Origin: Brevinematales bacterium
GTDB taxonomy: Bacteria; Spirochaetota; Brevinematia; Brevinematales; Thermospiraceae
NCBI GenBank assembly: GCA_026417555.1
Contig: JAOADA010000006.1
Location: 1-64,000, forward strand
Reading direction: 5' to 3'
DNA: 64,000 nucleotides
The translations under genes and the position numbers were made by a program. This document shows, one piece after another, positions 51,115 to 61,401 of this stretch (position 1 is the stretch's first letter; each line of letters starts with the position of its first letter). The notes under the pieces were generated by a model that saw nothing but the letters and a program-made list of their open reading frames with translations, searched no databases and was not told the DNA's origin.

Positions 51115-52270
51115 GTATGAGAATCTTTTTCGCTCTCGCTTAGAAGAATTGGAAAAAAAACACCTTCGACGTATTCCCGTTGAGGTAAGCTCTTCTCAAG
51201 GAAGATTCCTTACCTTAGAAGGGAAAACATACCTCTCTTTTGGTTCCAATAGTTATCTAGGATTAGGGGAAGATAAGAGCCTCATTATGGCAGGAATACA
51301 GGCTCTCAAGACCTTTGGATCAGGCAGTGGAGGATCTCGCCTTGTAAATGGAAATTACACCATTCACCGAAGACTTGAGAAAGAAATTGCCACCCTCAAA
51401 GGTCAAGAAGACGCTATTCTTTTCGCTACCGGATTTCAAACCAATGTTTCGGTAATAACAGCCCTTTTTGATGCAGAATGGGTGGTCTTCTGTGATCGTT
51501 TGAATCATGCATCCCTCATTGACGGAATTCGATTTTCAGGTGCTCGATTGGTAGTATACAGACATTTGGATATGGAAGATCTTGAAAACAAAGCAAAGAA
51601 ATGGCAAGGACACAAGGGTGTGATTGTCACTGATGGAGTTTTTAGCATGGACGGAGATATCGCCCCCCTTGACACTATCGTACGTATTGCTCGTCACTAT
51701 GGTTTTCTCACCATGGTAGATGATGCCCACGGTACAGGAATTCTTGGTGAAAATGGCTCAGGTACATCGGACTTATGTGGGGTAAAGGGAATGGTAGATA
51801 TCGAAATGGGAACTTTTTCCAAAGCCTTTGCAAGCGAAGGAGGGTTTGTGGCCTCTCGCTTTTCTCTCATAGAGTATCTCAGACATTTTGCCAGAGGATA
51901 TATGTTTTCTACCGCTCTTCCCCCCCATGTGGCAGCCATATCGCAAGAGGCTCTGAGAAAAAGTATTGAGCAGCCTTGGCGACGGAAACGTCTCCAGGAA
52001 CTCTCTTCTCTTTTCAGAAAAAAACTCCAACAACAAGGATGGAATATTTCTGATAATACAACTCCCATTGTTCCTTTTTTTGTGCACTCCCCCCTGGCTT
52101 GCCTTGATCTTTCTCATTTTCTCAGAGAAAAAGGAATATTTGTTCCGGCGATCAGACCCCCAGCTGTGAAGGAGAGTCGATTGCGGTTTTCCCTCATGGC
52201 TACTCATACCGAAGAAGATATAGAAAAGGTTGTCCATACCCTCTGTTTGTGGCGGGAGAAAAAATCATGA
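51104..52270 (+). CDS. bioF: 8-amino-7-oxononanoate synthase
   Basis: PLP alpha-oxoamine synthase condensing pimeloyl-ACP/CoA with alanine. It has 388 residues with FGSNSYLGL (46-54), GSGGSRLVNGNYTIHRRLEK, DDAHGTGILG and PLP lysine Lys240 in GTFSKAF. Family relatives (Kbl, HemA, SPT) are excluded by context. It overlaps bioH by ATGA. Confidence 0.95.
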   Translation: MIAEYENLFRSRLEELEKKHLRRIPVEVSSSQGRFLTLEGKTYLSFGSNSYLGLGEDKSLIMAGIQALKTFGSGSGGSRLVNGNYTIHRRLEKEIATLKGQEDAILFATGFQTNVSVITALFDAEWVVFCDRLNHASLIDGIRFSGARLVVYRHLDMEDLENKAKKWQGHKGVIVTDGVFSMDGDIAPLDTIVRIARHYGFLTMVDDAHGTGILGENGSGTSDLCGVKGMVDIEMGTFSKAFASEGGFVASRFSLIEYLRHFARGYMFSTALPPHVAAISQEALRKSIEQPWRRKRLQELSSLFRKKLQQQGWNISDNTTPIVPFFVHSPLACLDLSHFLREKGIFVPAIRPPAVKESRLRFSLMATHTEEDIEKVVHTLCLWREKKS

Positions 52271-52980
52271 AATGCTGCTTTTTCATCCCTGGTTGGGGAT
52301 TTTCGGAAACCATCTACCAAAAACTCTGGATACAAGGGTGGCTTTGGCATTTTGCCAAGGTATGGAAATGTACTTCTCCTGACACTCTAGAAAAAAAGGT
52401 CATCCAGGATTTTATCTCTTCCAAAGCTCGCGTGGTATGCGGGTATTCCCTTGGGAGTATGCTCGCTTTAGAACTTGCTTTTCGATTTCCTTTTATCAGT
52501 GACGTGATTCTCATCTCTCCAACAGCCAGGTTCTGTAGAGAAGATGGAGGTGGGTTCTCACAAAGAGTGATAAAAAGAATGCTTGTAAAACTCTCTCTTT
52601 TCCCCTCTACTGTGCTTCAAGATTTTGTATGGCAATGTGTAGCCCCACATGAAAAGGATATTGCCCATGCACTCCTCTCCACACCCCAAAAAAATCTCCT
52701 CCCTTTTCAAACCCCTTTTCTCCGAAGCGGTCTTGAAGCACTGATGCAATGGGACAAAAGATCTCTTCTCCCCAAAATTTCTTCACATGTCTGGATCTTA
52801 CGAGGCACAGCTGATACCCTTTGTACTGAATATATGGCAAAAGAAATCACAAAAACTATTCCATGTTCAAGAGAAAAAACATATGATAGGGCAGGACATC
52901 TTCCCTTTCTCTCTTGTCCAGATTTTCTTCAGGATTGGAAGGACCTCTTTCAAAGGATAGGAAATGCATATGATAAATAA
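52267..52980 (+). CDS. bioH: BioH-like pimeloyl-ACP methyl ester carboxylesterase
   Basis: Alpha/beta hydrolase expected to remove the methyl group that BioC adds, releasing pimeloyl-ACP. It has 237 residues from ATG 52267. The nucleophile is Ser61 in GYSLG, acid Asp183 in GTADTLC, His211 in RAGHLPF. FIPGWGFSETIYQKL at the start matches BioH/BioG-type proteins. The assignment to BioH rather than BioG rests on fold and position between bioF and bioC. Confidence 0.85.
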   Translation: MKCCFFIPGWGFSETIYQKLWIQGWLWHFAKVWKCTSPDTLEKKVIQDFISSKARVVCGYSLGSMLALELAFRFPFISDVILISPTARFCREDGGGFSQRVIKRMLVKLSLFPSTVLQDFVWQCVAPHEKDIAHALLSTPQKNLLPFQTPFLRSGLEALMQWDKRSLLPKISSHVWILRGTADTLCTEYMAKEITKTIPCSREKTYDRAGHLPFLSCPDFLQDWKDLFQRIGNAYDK

Positions 52981-53776
52981 ACATCTTGTAGCAAAAAGAT
53001 TTTCTCTACGAGCTCGTGAATACGACCGTTATGCCACTCTTCAGTGGCACATGGCCCAAAAACTTCTTCTTTTTTCTGAGCGTCTCCCTCTCCCTTCCCG
53101 CATCCTTGAGATAGGATGTGGAACTGGGAGATTAACCCAAGCCCTTTCGCTACAATTTCCGTCGGCGCATATCACCGCTGTAGACATAGCAGAAGGAATG
53201 ATAGAAGTAGCAAAAAAGCGATGTGAGGGACTCCCCATAACCTTTCTTTGTGGTGATGCTGAAACCCTTGGATACGAAGCCCCCTTTGATCTCATCGTAT
53301 CCAACGCCACCTTTCAATGGATGGAAGATCTCCCCGCCTTTTTCTTCAAACTTCACCATATTCTTGCGAGGGGAGGAACGCTCATTTTCTCTCTTTTTGT
53401 TCAAGGAACTCTCTCTTCTCTTCGAGAGGCGTATACACGTGCCTTTTTTTCTCTCTATGGGAGAGTTTCCTCCCCTTCTGGAATACATTTTCTGAGTGAA
53501 AACGATATTCACGCAAGCCTTCTTGCCGTCTTTAAAAGAGAACCTTTCATTTTCGAAAAAGAAAATCATACCCCCTTCTATCCAGATTTTCGTTCCCTTA
53601 TGCAGGCGGTTTCTCGTATCGGAGCTTCAGGACAACAAAAAGAATTGGCTCCACCCAGGGTAATAAAATCCCTTGCTGATGTTTACGAATCTCAATACCG
53701 AACCCCTCAAGGACTTCCAGCTGAATATAACGTTCTCTACGTGGGAATAAGGAGAAGCTATGACACCATGGAATGA
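52964..53776 (+). CDS. bioC: Malonyl-ACP O-methyltransferase
   Basis: Methylates malonyl-ACP to start pimelate synthesis through the fatty-acid machinery. It has 270 residues. The BioC N-terminal pattern KRFSLRAREYDRYATLQ (11-27) precedes motif I ILEIGCGTGRLTQAL (47-61), and FDLIVSNATFQWMEDLPAFF is the family's post-motif region. It overlaps bioH and bioA. SD AAAGGA six bases before ATG 52964. Confidence 0.94.
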   Translation: MHMINKHLVAKRFSLRAREYDRYATLQWHMAQKLLLFSERLPLPSRILEIGCGTGRLTQALSLQFPSAHITAVDIAEGMIEVAKKRCEGLPITFLCGDAETLGYEAPFDLIVSNATFQWMEDLPAFFFKLHHILARGGTLIFSLFVQGTLSSLREAYTRAFFSLYGRVSSPSGIHFLSENDIHASLLAVFKREPFIFEKENHTPFYPDFRSLMQAVSRIGASGQQKELAPPRVIKSLADVYESQYRTPQGLPAEYNVLYVGIRRSYDTME

Positions 53777-55118
53777 AAGAGACCTCGCGGTCATCTGGCA
53801 TCCCTGTACCCAAATGAAAGACCATGAGACTTTTCCACCTCTTGTGATCGAGAGAGGAGAAGGAGTATGGCTATATGATATCCATGGAAAAAGATACCTT
53901 GATGCCATTTCAAGCTGGTGGGTAAATCTTTTTGGCCACGCAAGACAAGAAATAGCAGATGCTATTGCCCAACAAGCCCATACCCTAGAACAAGTGATTT
54001 TCTCCCATTTTTCTCACACCCCAGCCATCATGCTAGCAGAACGTCTTGTTCACAAAGCCCCTTCAGGTCTCTCCAAAGTATTCTTCTCGGACAACGGTTC
54101 TACAGCCGTAGAAGTGGCTCTCAAGATGTCCTTTCAATACCATCGACAAACGAACAATCCCCAAAAGCATCTTTTCGTAAAACTTACAGACGCCTACCAC
54201 GGGGAAACAGTAGGGGCTCTCTCAGTAGGAGACATAAGCCTCTATCGGGAGATTTTTCATCCCCTTCTTTTTGCTACCGTAACTGTAGAGGGACCAGATT
54301 GTTATCGATGCCCATATGGAAAAAACAGGGACACGTGTGAAGTAGAATGCTTTGAGAAAATGGCACAAGCCCTTACCATATGGGGAGATGAGGTGGCTGC
54401 TGTCATTATAGAACCTCTTGTACAGGCTGCAGCTGGTATGAAAATGTATCCCCCCCTTTACCTCAAAAAACTTAGAGAAATAACATCCTCACTTGACATT
54501 CATCTTATTGCCGATGAAGTGGCTGTTGGTTTTGGTCGAACAGGAACCTTTTTTGCCTGTGAGCAGGCTGAAATTTCTCCTGATTTTCTTTGTCTTTCCA
54601 AGGGACTCACAGGAGGATTTCTTCCTATGGGGCTTACCCTCACCACTGAAAATATATATCAGGCTTTTTATGATGATTACAAAAGTCTCCGAGCCTTTAT
54701 GCACAGTCATAGCTATACAGGAAACCCTCTTGCCTGTGCTGCTGCTTTAGCTACTCTCAATCTTTTTGACACAACCCAAGTTTTAAAGGAAAATATCTCT
54801 AAATCCACTTTTCTCTTCCAACAAGCTTCTACTTCCTTAGCTAACCTTGAAATGATCGGAGAATACCGTCAACGAGGTATGATAGGTGCTATCGAACTTG
54901 TTGAAGATAAAAAGACAAAAAAAACCTTTGACTGGGAAAAGCGAATTGGTTACAGAATATACCGAAGGGCATTGGATAAGGGGCTCCTCCTTCGTCCCCT
55001 CGGAAATATTCTCTATTTTATGCCTCCATACAATATCAACTATGAGGAAATCCAATGGATGGTAGAAACCGCTGTTACATCAATTTCAGAGTTTTTTACC
55101 CAAGAGAGAGATTGGTAA
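53760..55118 (+). CDS. bioA: Adenosylmethionine-8-amino-7-oxononanoate aminotransferase
   Basis: Makes DAPA using SAM as amino donor. It has 452 residues. IWHPCTQMKDHE (12-23), AISSWWVNLFGHAR (49-62), ADEVAVGFGRTG (251-262) and PLP Lys281 in LSKGLTGG identify it. An insertion with four cysteines (Cys181, Cys184, Cys193, Cys197), as in some BioA, may hold a structural metal. Last gene of the operon, ending 61 bases before the convergent copper ATPase; no strong terminator seen. Confidence 0.96.
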   Translation: MTPWNERDLAVIWHPCTQMKDHETFPPLVIERGEGVWLYDIHGKRYLDAISSWWVNLFGHARQEIADAIAQQAHTLEQVIFSHFSHTPAIMLAERLVHKAPSGLSKVFFSDNGSTAVEVALKMSFQYHRQTNNPQKHLFVKLTDAYHGETVGALSVGDISLYREIFHPLLFATVTVEGPDCYRCPYGKNRDTCEVECFEKMAQALTIWGDEVAAVIIEPLVQAAAGMKMYPPLYLKKLREITSSLDIHLIADEVAVGFGRTGTFFACEQAEISPDFLCLSKGLTGGFLPMGLTLTTENIYQAFYDDYKSLRAFMHSHSYTGNPLACAAALATLNLFDTTQVLKENISKSTFLFQQASTSLANLEMIGEYRQRGMIGAIELVEDKKTKKTFDWEKRIGYRIYRRALDKGLLLRPLGNILYFMPPYNINYEEIQWMVETAVTSISEFFTQERDW

Positions 55119-55179
55119 TTTCCTTCCACCATCTAAAACCCCCCCCTCACGTTCTTCTCCATACTCAAATAAAAACACC

Positions 55180-57399
55180 TCACTCCTTTTCGAACGTTTT
55201 GTCTATTTTTCTCCCCAGTAATAACGAATTCATCACTACCGTTAGAGAACTCAAGGCCATTGCCACCTCGGCTACAAGGGGATGCAACACGCCTAACACA
55301 GCCAAAGGAATAGCCACACTATTGTAGAAAAACGCCCAAAAAAGATTCTGGGTAATCCTCTCAAAGGTCATACGAGAGAGCAAAAACACTCGAGGAACAC
55401 CCCCAAGACTCCCACTCACCAAAGCCACATCGGCTGCCTCCAAAGCCACATCCGTTCCTGTACCAAGAGCTATGCCAACATCAGCTTGTTTGAGAGCCGG
55501 AGCATCGTTAATCCCGTCTCCTACCATCGCTACTTTGTGGCCATTGTGTTGCATTATGCGAATCTTTTGAATTTTCTCCTGGGGAAGCAACTCGGCATAA
55601 TACTCCATAATACCCAACTCTGTGGCTACCGCCTCTGCTGTGGTGTGGTTATCCCCCGTAAGCATAACCGTCCGAAACCCCATCCGATGGAGAGACGCAA
55701 TAGCCGCAAAAGAATCCTTTTTTACCGCGTCAGCAATTGCAAATGCTCCAACAAAGTCTCCCCTATACCCAACAGCAACTATTGTCATTCCTTGACGAGA
55801 GGCATTTTCACATGCCAATTTCTCCTCCTCTGGTATATGGATCTTCTCTTCTTCCAGATACCGAAGATTGCCAACAACCAGCTTCTCTCCCCGATACATT
55901 CCTCGCATTCCCTTTCCAGGAAGAGTCTCCACACCCTCTACCTCTTCCTGCCCCTGTTTAGCCTCAAGAAAACCCAATACATAGGTCTCAATGGCCTTTG
56001 CCAAAGGATGGTTGGAAAGTTTTTCGATAACATAGGCAAGTTCAAAGAGATATGGTCGATTTTGTGTGATGACCTGAGAGACAACAGGTTTTCCCGTGGT
56101 GAGGGTCCCCGTCTTATCACACACAATAGTATCAATGCCTTTCATCCGCTCGATAGCCTCACCATTTCGGATAAGAATACCAAGAGAGGCAGCCTTTCCC
56201 ATCCCCACCATGAGGGCTGTGGGGGTAGCAAGCCCAAGCGCACAGGGACACGCAATCACCAACGTCGCCAGACTTGCAAACAAGGCTCGAGAAATCCCTT
56301 CTCCCTTTCCTACCATCCAGGGGAAAAAATGCTGGAAATACTCCATCACACCAGGAAAAATCATCCACAACATAAACGTAACCACAGACACCATCAAAAT
56401 CCCCGGAACAAAAAAGGCAGTTACGCGATCAGCAAGTTGTTGAATAGGCACCTGAGAGGCTGTCGCATTTTCCACCAGCCGGATCACCTGAGAGAGAAAG
56501 GTCTTTTCTCCCACCTTTTCAATGCGTACCTTGATCAATCCGTTCAGATTCACCGTCGCCCCTATCACTTTTTCCCCCACCGATTTGTCCACTGGCAAAG
56601 ACTCCCCTGTCATCATGGATTCATCCACACTTGCCGCTCCCTCCAGGATAATCCCATCAGAGGGTATCTTCTCCCCTGCCTTCACAAGCACGATGTCCCC
56701 CTCTTTGAGAGAACTCACAGGAACATCCTGAACCTCTCCATCCACTATACGATGGGCTTCCTTAGCCCCTAATTCCACAAGTTTTTGAATAGCCTTTCCA
56801 GCCTTGCCTGTTGAGATCTGTTTGATAACATTCCCAATCTCGTAGATAGCCACAATCATAGCCCCAATCACAGAAAAATCCTCTACTTCCACATGAAAAA
56901 AGCGCAAAAGCCCAGTGATAAACGACGCCACCGCTCCCATGCCAATGAGAGCCTCCATCGTGAAAGAAAAACGCCTCATCCCAAGAACAAGAGACCGTAC
57001 CACAGGAAAACCTAGCCCAAAAATCACCACCCCACTCCCAACAAGATCGACAACCTTTCCAAGAAAAGGGGGCAAAGGATCACTATGAAAAACCATCCCT
57101 GCCACCATTTTCACTACAAGAGGAAACGTAACCAGCCACACAAGAAGTAAACGTATTTTTTCCCTTTTTAGAGCCCTCTCCTCTGCCATCTTGTCCGGAA
57201 GAAGCTCATATCCTGCCTCCCTCACCACCTGGGAGAGAAGAGAAAAAGGAATATCTCTGGTCGTTACCAGCCTGGCTTCTTTGCCACCCAGATCCACATA
57301 AACCGAGTGTACCCCATCAATTTTTTCCAACGCCGCCTTCACATGGACTGCACAACTTGCACAGTGCATACCCTCAACTTTATATCTTACCTCTGACAT
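55180..57399 (-). CDS. copA: Copper-transporting P1B-type ATPase
   Basis: Exports Cu(I) across the inner membrane. It has 739 residues: one N-terminal heavy-metal domain with GMHCASC (Cys13, Cys16), eight helices, actuator TGES, CPC motif ACPCALGL in helix 6, phosphorylation site [11 protein letters not shown] motif ([10 protein letters not shown]), TGDN and [10 protein letters not shown]. The CPC and CxxC pair favour copper/silver. No CopZ or CsoR/CueR gene is adjacent. Confidence 0.95.
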   Translation of the reverse strand: MSEVRYKVEGMHCASCAVHVKAALEKIDGVHSVYVDLGGKEARLVTTRDIPFSLLSQVVREAGYELLPDKMAEERALKREKIRLLLVWLVTFPLVVKMVAGMVFHSDPLPPFLGKVVDLVGSGVVIFGLGFPVVRSLVLGMRRFSFTMEALIGMGAVASFITGLLRFFHVEVEDFSVIGAMIVAIYEIGNVIKQISTGKAGKAIQKLVELGAKEAHRIVDGEVQDVPVSSLKEGDIVLVKAGEKIPSDGIILEGAASVDESMMTGESLPVDKSVGEKVIGATVNLNGLIKVRIEKVGEKTFLSQVIRLVENATASQVPIQQLADRVTAFFVPGILMVSVVTFMLWMIFPGVMEYFQHFFPWMVGKGEGISRALFASLATLVIACPCALGLATPTALMVGMGKAASLGILIRNGEAIERMKGIDTIVCDKTGTLTTGKPVVSQVITQNRPYLFELAYVIEKLSNHPLAKAIETYVLGFLEAKQGQEEVEGVETLPGKGMRGMYRGEKLVVGNLRYLEEEKIHIPEEEKLACENASRQGMTIVAVGYRGDFVGAFAIADAVKKDSFAAIASLHRMGFRTVMLTGDNHTTAEAVATELGIMEYYAELLPQEKIQKIRIMQHNGHKVAMVGDGINDAPALKQADVGIALGTGTDVALEAADVALVSGSLGGVPRVFLLSRMTFERITQNLFWAFFYNSVAIPLAVLGVLHPLVAEVAMALSSLTVVMNSLLLGRKIDKTFEKE

Positions 57400-57442
57400 A
57401 GGATTTCCCCCTTTGATACTCTACAATTTTCGTAGGCTATTA

Positions 57443-57471
57443 AATATACACTTTCTCCTGTGGGAGGTCAA
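57443..57471 (-). promoter_or_regulatory. Promoter of copA
   Basis: Minus-strand -35 TTGACC (57466-57471), 17-bp spacer, -10 TATATT (57443-57448). The spacing is normal, unlike the long spacer expected for a MerR/CueR promoter. Confidence 0.65.
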
Positions 57472-57535
57472 ATTTTTGCTTCATTTCACAGCCGTAGCGT
57501 GTTCGGCTTTCAAAACAGCAAAGAAAACAGAAACC

Positions 57536-57564
57536 TTGCAGTTTTTTTCGCTTTCATGTATAAT
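57536..57564 (+). promoter_or_regulatory. Promoter of the plsC...pheA operon
   Basis: -35 TTGCAG (57536-57541), 17-bp spacer, -10 TATAAT (57559-57564). Confidence 0.75.
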
Positions 57565-57601
57565 GATACTCTCAAAAGAAAGTCCCAAAAGGAGAGATCC
57601 C

Positions 57602-58345
57602 TTGAAACGGCTCATAGGTTTTTTGCACCTCGTAATTGCCAATGCCCTTTCGTATACCTTGAGTTTGCCCCTCACTATAGGACTCACCCTTATTGCTTTT
57701 GTCCTTGCTACCTTTGGAAGGGGAAAAAGCATCCTGACAATCACCAGGATATGGGCAAAACTCCTTTTTCTTTTTGCTCTTCGACCAATTAAAGTCGTGG
57801 GGAAAGAACATATCGATTTCACAAAGCCCTACCTCATCCTGATGAATCATGCCAGTATGTTTGATATTCCCCTCCTGTATGCTGTGTATCCAGGCAAAAT
57901 CCAGTGGATATCCAAAGAATCTATTTTTTCCATTCCCCTCTGGGGAAGAATTATGCGCCAGCTTGGGTGTATCTCTATGGAAAGGGAAAAACTCAAGTCA
58001 GCCAAGGCCTCGCTTGAAAAAGCGATCCAAGGGGATAGAAATGCCTCTATTGCCATGTTTCCTGAGGGGACCCGTACCCCCAATGGAGAGCTACAGCGAT
58101 TCAAACGGGGGTTTGTTTATATCTTTCGAAACACAGCCTATGATATTCTCCCTATCACATTCAATGGCCTTTTCTCGTTTTGTCCCAAGCACCGATTTGC
58201 TGTAGACCCACGACAAGCCATTGAGGTTATCTTTCATCCTCCCCTCAAGCGAGAAACGCTTTTGCAGAAAACGGATGATGAGATTCTCGACATAGTACGA
58301 CAACACATCGCCAGAGATTACAGGGGAACGCCATGCTCGAGTTAA
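57602..58345 (+). CDS. plsC: 1-acyl-sn-glycerol-3-phosphate acyltransferase
   Basis: Second acylation in phosphatidic acid synthesis. It has 247 residues from TTG 57602, seven bases after AAAGGAG; upstream ATGs overlap the -10 or lack an SD. One or two N-terminal membrane helices (about 5-45), the NHASMFD (HX4D) motif near 83, and FPEGTRTPNGELQRFKRG near 158-175. First gene of the run; its end overlaps the next gene by 13 bases. Confidence 0.92.
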   Translation: MKRLIGFLHLVIANALSYTLSLPLTIGLTLIAFVLATFGRGKSILTITRIWAKLLFLFALRPIKVVGKEHIDFTKPYLILMNHASMFDIPLLYAVYPGKIQWISKESIFSIPLWGRIMRQLGCISMEREKLKSAKASLEKAIQGDRNASIAMFPEGTRTPNGELQRFKRGFVYIFRNTAYDILPITFNGLFSFCPKHRFAVDPRQAIEVIFHPPLKRETLLQKTDDEILDIVRQHIARDYRGTPCSS

Positions 58346-58965
58346 AAGAGTTTTTGGCAATCTTCGATGTTTTAGTAAACGAGTTTCGGATCATCAATGA
58401 CCACTTTGAGGCAAATGTTCACTCAACAATTGAAGACTATGACAACATTTTTCACCGATGGCGACAGGATATCCAGAGGCGTTTTCGACAGGTAGTCATT
58501 GGCCATCGGTGGGCTACGAATCAGAGACCCATTCTACAAAATACCCTCTTTTTTATTGTGAGGTATGGAAATACCTATAACTGTGAAGTTAAATACCTTT
58601 TCAATCCTCAATTTCGTCAGGAATTTGGGACACTTCTCCGCGAGGCCCTAGATGCCCTCTCTGAGATTCTGTTTCGTTTTCAGGTATTTGTGATAACCTA
58701 CAAAGCAGACCACCCTACCCTGGACCATCATGAATTTGAGCAAGAGTTTCTTGAATGGAAGAAAACCCTCTACAAACAAGCGGATGTGTATGCCGTCGAT
58801 TTCCTCTGGGCAGAAGAGATGGCCACAGAAGAGGAAAATCCCAAATCCCATACGGTGGAACTCACCCTCTCTCAAAAAGATAACGTAACCTTTTTCGTCC
58901 AGTACGACTTGGATAATCCTCCACCCTTGATCAAAGAGATACAGATAGAACAGGATATTTCATAG
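58333..58965 (+). CDS. Unknown cytoplasmic protein
   Basis: 210 residues, not recognised. Predominantly helical and rich in aromatic residues, with no signal or membrane segment. The N-terminal half (EFRIINDHFEANVHSTIEDYDNIFHRW) and the middle (ALDALSEILFRFQVFVITYK) look coiled. It ends in an acidic tail. It is coupled to plsC and lies 14 bases before trpS, so it is clearly expressed; no function can be inferred. Confidence 0.75.
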   Translation: MLELKEFLAIFDVLVNEFRIINDHFEANVHSTIEDYDNIFHRWRQDIQRRFRQVVIGHRWATNQRPILQNTLFFIVRYGNTYNCEVKYLFNPQFRQEFGTLLREALDALSEILFRFQVFVITYKADHPTLDHHEFEQEFLEWKKTLYKQADVYAVDFLWAEEMATEEENPKSHTVELTLSQKDNVTFFVQYDLDNPPPLIKEIQIEQDIS

Positions 58966-58979
58966 CAAAGGAGAAAGAT

Positions 58980-59990
58980 ATGCGAATCCTGAGTGGTATT
59001 CAGCCAACGGGCTATCTCCATTATGGCAACTATTTTGGGGCTGTAAGGAATTGGGTAAAACTTCAAAATGATCCTGCTAACGAGACTTTTTACTTTATTG
59101 CTGACCTGCATGCCCTCACATCCAATCAAGCAGGGTATAAAACAGAGGTCCAGGTTTACATTGAAAATATGGTGGTTGATCTCCTCGCCGCTGGGATTGA
59201 TCCCAATACCTCTGTGCTTTTTCTCCAATCCGACATTCCAGAACATAGTGAACTCTTTGTCATCCTTTCCATGCTCTCCCCTGTATCCTGGCTTGAACGC
59301 AACCCAACCTACAAGGAAAAAATGGAAGAAATCAAAGGAAAAGACCTTGATAACCTAGGATTTCTAGGGTATCCTGTGCTTCAGACAGCCGATATTGCCC
59401 TCTATGAGGCCACCCATGTTCCGGTAGGCAAAGACCAGGTCCCTCATTTGGAGATCAGTCGTGAGATCATTCGCCGTTTCAACGCCACCTATGAAACCGA
59501 TGTCCTTGTAGAACCCCAACCTCTCTTTTCTGAGGTTCCAAAACTCAACGGGCTTGACGGCCGAAAAATGTCCAAATCCTATAACAATGCCATCTACCTC
59601 TCTGATGATGCAGATACCATCCGTAAAAAAATCATGTCAATGATCACCGACATCAATCGCCCTAAAAAAACAGATCCTGGTCATCCCGATGAGTGTCTCC
59701 TTTTTCCGTATTATGCCGTTTTCTGTCAAGATAAAGAACACATTGAAGAGATTCGCAAACGCTGCATGGCTGCAGACCTTGGTTGTGTAGAGGACAAAAA
59801 ACATATGGCAGAACTCATTATCGATTATTTTGCTGATTTTCACAGGAAGCGATCAGAGATCCTGGCCAAAAAAGGCTTGGTAAATGAGATCCTTGCCGAA
59901 GGGGCCAAAAAAGCCCGTGCCATTGCCAAAGCTACGATGGAAAAGGTGCGTGCTGCCATGGGAATGGCCAGTCAGAGACGGTATGGATAG
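58980..59990 (+). CDS. trpS: Tryptophanyl-tRNA synthetase
   Basis: Class Ic synthetase. It has 336 residues. ILSGIQPTGYLHYGNYFGA (3-21) carries the HIGH-type motif, DLHALTS follows, GKDQVPHLEISREIIRRFN binds tRNA, and KMSKS is near 198. SD AAAGGAG precedes ATG 58980. Confidence 0.97.
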   Translation: MRILSGIQPTGYLHYGNYFGAVRNWVKLQNDPANETFYFIADLHALTSNQAGYKTEVQVYIENMVVDLLAAGIDPNTSVLFLQSDIPEHSELFVILSMLSPVSWLERNPTYKEKMEEIKGKDLDNLGFLGYPVLQTADIALYEATHVPVGKDQVPHLEISREIIRRFNATYETDVLVEPQPLFSEVPKLNGLDGRKMSKSYNNAIYLSDDADTIRKKIMSMITDINRPKKTDPGHPDECLLFPYYAVFCQDKEHIEEIRKRCMAADLGCVEDKKHMAELIIDYFADFHRKRSEILAKKGLVNEILAEGAKKARAIAKATMEKVRAAMGMASQRRYG

Positions 59991-59999
59991 GAGACACGT

Positions 60000-60746
60000 G
60001 TGATTGGTATCATCCATCGAGGCTACACCCTTCACATAGCCAATTTTGAGGGTCCTCTTGATCTTCTCCTTGAGCTCATTCAGGAAAACAAGCTTCAGAT
60101 CACCGAGGTATCCCTCTCTGCTGTCACAGATCAGTATCTTGGATACCTCAGAACAATGCAGCTTTTCAATATCGATATTGCCTCGGAATTTTTTGTAGTT
60201 GCTGCTACTCTCGTATACCTCAAAACAAAATATCTTCTCCCCAAAATGGTCTCTGAAGAGGATGAGGACCACCTCACAGAAAAAGAGCTTCTTGCCCGTC
60301 TCAGAGAGTACAAAAAGTTTCGCTACCTTGCTCGACAGCTGGAGAAAATAGCCGAACAAGGAGATATTTATTATACAAGAGGATACATCCCTGACCCCAT
60401 TGAGGGAAAATCTCACCGTATCCGTATTCAGCATACCCTTTATGTAGGAGATCTTCTCCTAAGTCTTTCTCGTTACAAAGGTGCCTTCATCCGAAAACCC
60501 ATCCCTATTAAACGAAGAGAAGTCAGAGTAGAAGAAAAGATGGAAAAAATCCTCCACAAAGTCTACCAAGAGAAAATGGTGAGATTCAGCCAGCTTGCCT
60601 CTGAAGAACCGACCAAGATAGACAAAGTGGCGAGTTTCCTTGGAGGATTGGAGCTCTCCTTCCGCCAAAAGGTTCTTCTGAAACAGGTGAGAATTTTTAC
60701 AGACATCTATATCCATCTCAGAGAAAAACAGGGAGTTGAGGTATGA
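60000..60746 (+). CDS. scpA: Segregation and condensation protein A
   Basis: Kleisin subunit of the SMC-ScpAB condensin. It has 248 residues from GTG 60000 (SD TAGGAG). LHIANFEGPLDLLLELIQENKLQIT (11-35) and FFVVAATLVYLKTKYLLP are typical of the SMC-neck-binding domain. The winged-helix C-terminus is near 180-248. Overlaps scpB by ATGA. Confidence 0.95.
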   Translation: MIGIIHRGYTLHIANFEGPLDLLLELIQENKLQITEVSLSAVTDQYLGYLRTMQLFNIDIASEFFVVAATLVYLKTKYLLPKMVSEEDEDHLTEKELLARLREYKKFRYLARQLEKIAEQGDIYYTRGYIPDPIEGKSHRIRIQHTLYVGDLLLSLSRYKGAFIRKPIPIKRREVRVEEKMEKILHKVYQEKMVRFSQLASEEPTKIDKVASFLGGLELSFRQKVLLKQVRIFTDIYIHLREKQGVEV

Positions 60747-61384
60747 CTCAGTCACTCTTCTTAAACAAAACCTACTCACGACAGGAACTTCATGGGCTTG
60801 TTGAGGCTATCCTTTTTGTGCACGGCAAAGCCTACGACAAAAAAGAACTCTCCACCATTCTGGACTGTAGCCTCGAAGACCTGGAAAAACTCATCGAAGA
60901 AATGAACACTGTCTACAAAGAATCCAAACGAGGGCTTGTTATCATCCCCGTGGCTGGTGGCTACCAACTTGTCACCAATCCCCATTATCATCAAGAAATG
61001 AACGAACTCTTCGGAAGGCGAAATGAAAACAAACTCCCCCAGTCAGCCCTTGAAACCCTCGCTATCATCGCCTACAAACAACCTATTTCCAAAGAGGAGA
61101 TTGACAAGATCCGCGGTGTATCCTCCTCACGAAGCCTCAATACCCTTCTTGCCCTCAAACTGATCACCATCTCAGGGACAAGTGAGGATGTCCTCCAATC
61201 CCCTCTCTATACAACCACAGAAAGATTTTTAGAGTTTTTCCGTATCAATAGCCTGGAGGATCTCCCTTCCCTCTCTCAGCTTGAATGGCAAGAGATTGAT
61301 GCCGAAGAAACACATCTTGAGAAAGACGAGGAAAACGAAGAAGAAACACGTTCATCACACGATACAGAAACCGAGCTATTCTGA
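60743..61384 (+). CDS. scpB: Segregation and condensation protein B
   Basis: Two winged-helix domains that dimerise and hold ScpA. It has 213 residues. LVEAILFVHGKAYDKKELS (12-30), ALETLAIIAYKQPISKEEIDKIRGVSS (about 103-129) and TTERFLEFF are signatures. The C-terminal tail (after 175) is strongly acidic (EEETRSSHDTETE). Confidence 0.95.
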   Translation: MTQSLFLNKTYSRQELHGLVEAILFVHGKAYDKKELSTILDCSLEDLEKLIEEMNTVYKESKRGLVIIPVAGGYQLVTNPHYHQEMNELFGRRNENKLPQSALETLAIIAYKQPISKEEIDKIRGVSSSRSLNTLLALKLITISGTSEDVLQSPLYTTTERFLEFFRINSLEDLPSLSQLEWQEIDAEETHLEKDEENEEETRSSHDTETELF

Positions 61385-61401
61385 AAGAAAGGAGGTGGCT
61401 T

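Noticed and set aside
57413-57601. Longer plsC start
   Set aside because: The extension covers the promoter -35 and -10; TTG 57602 has AAAGGAG at correct distance.
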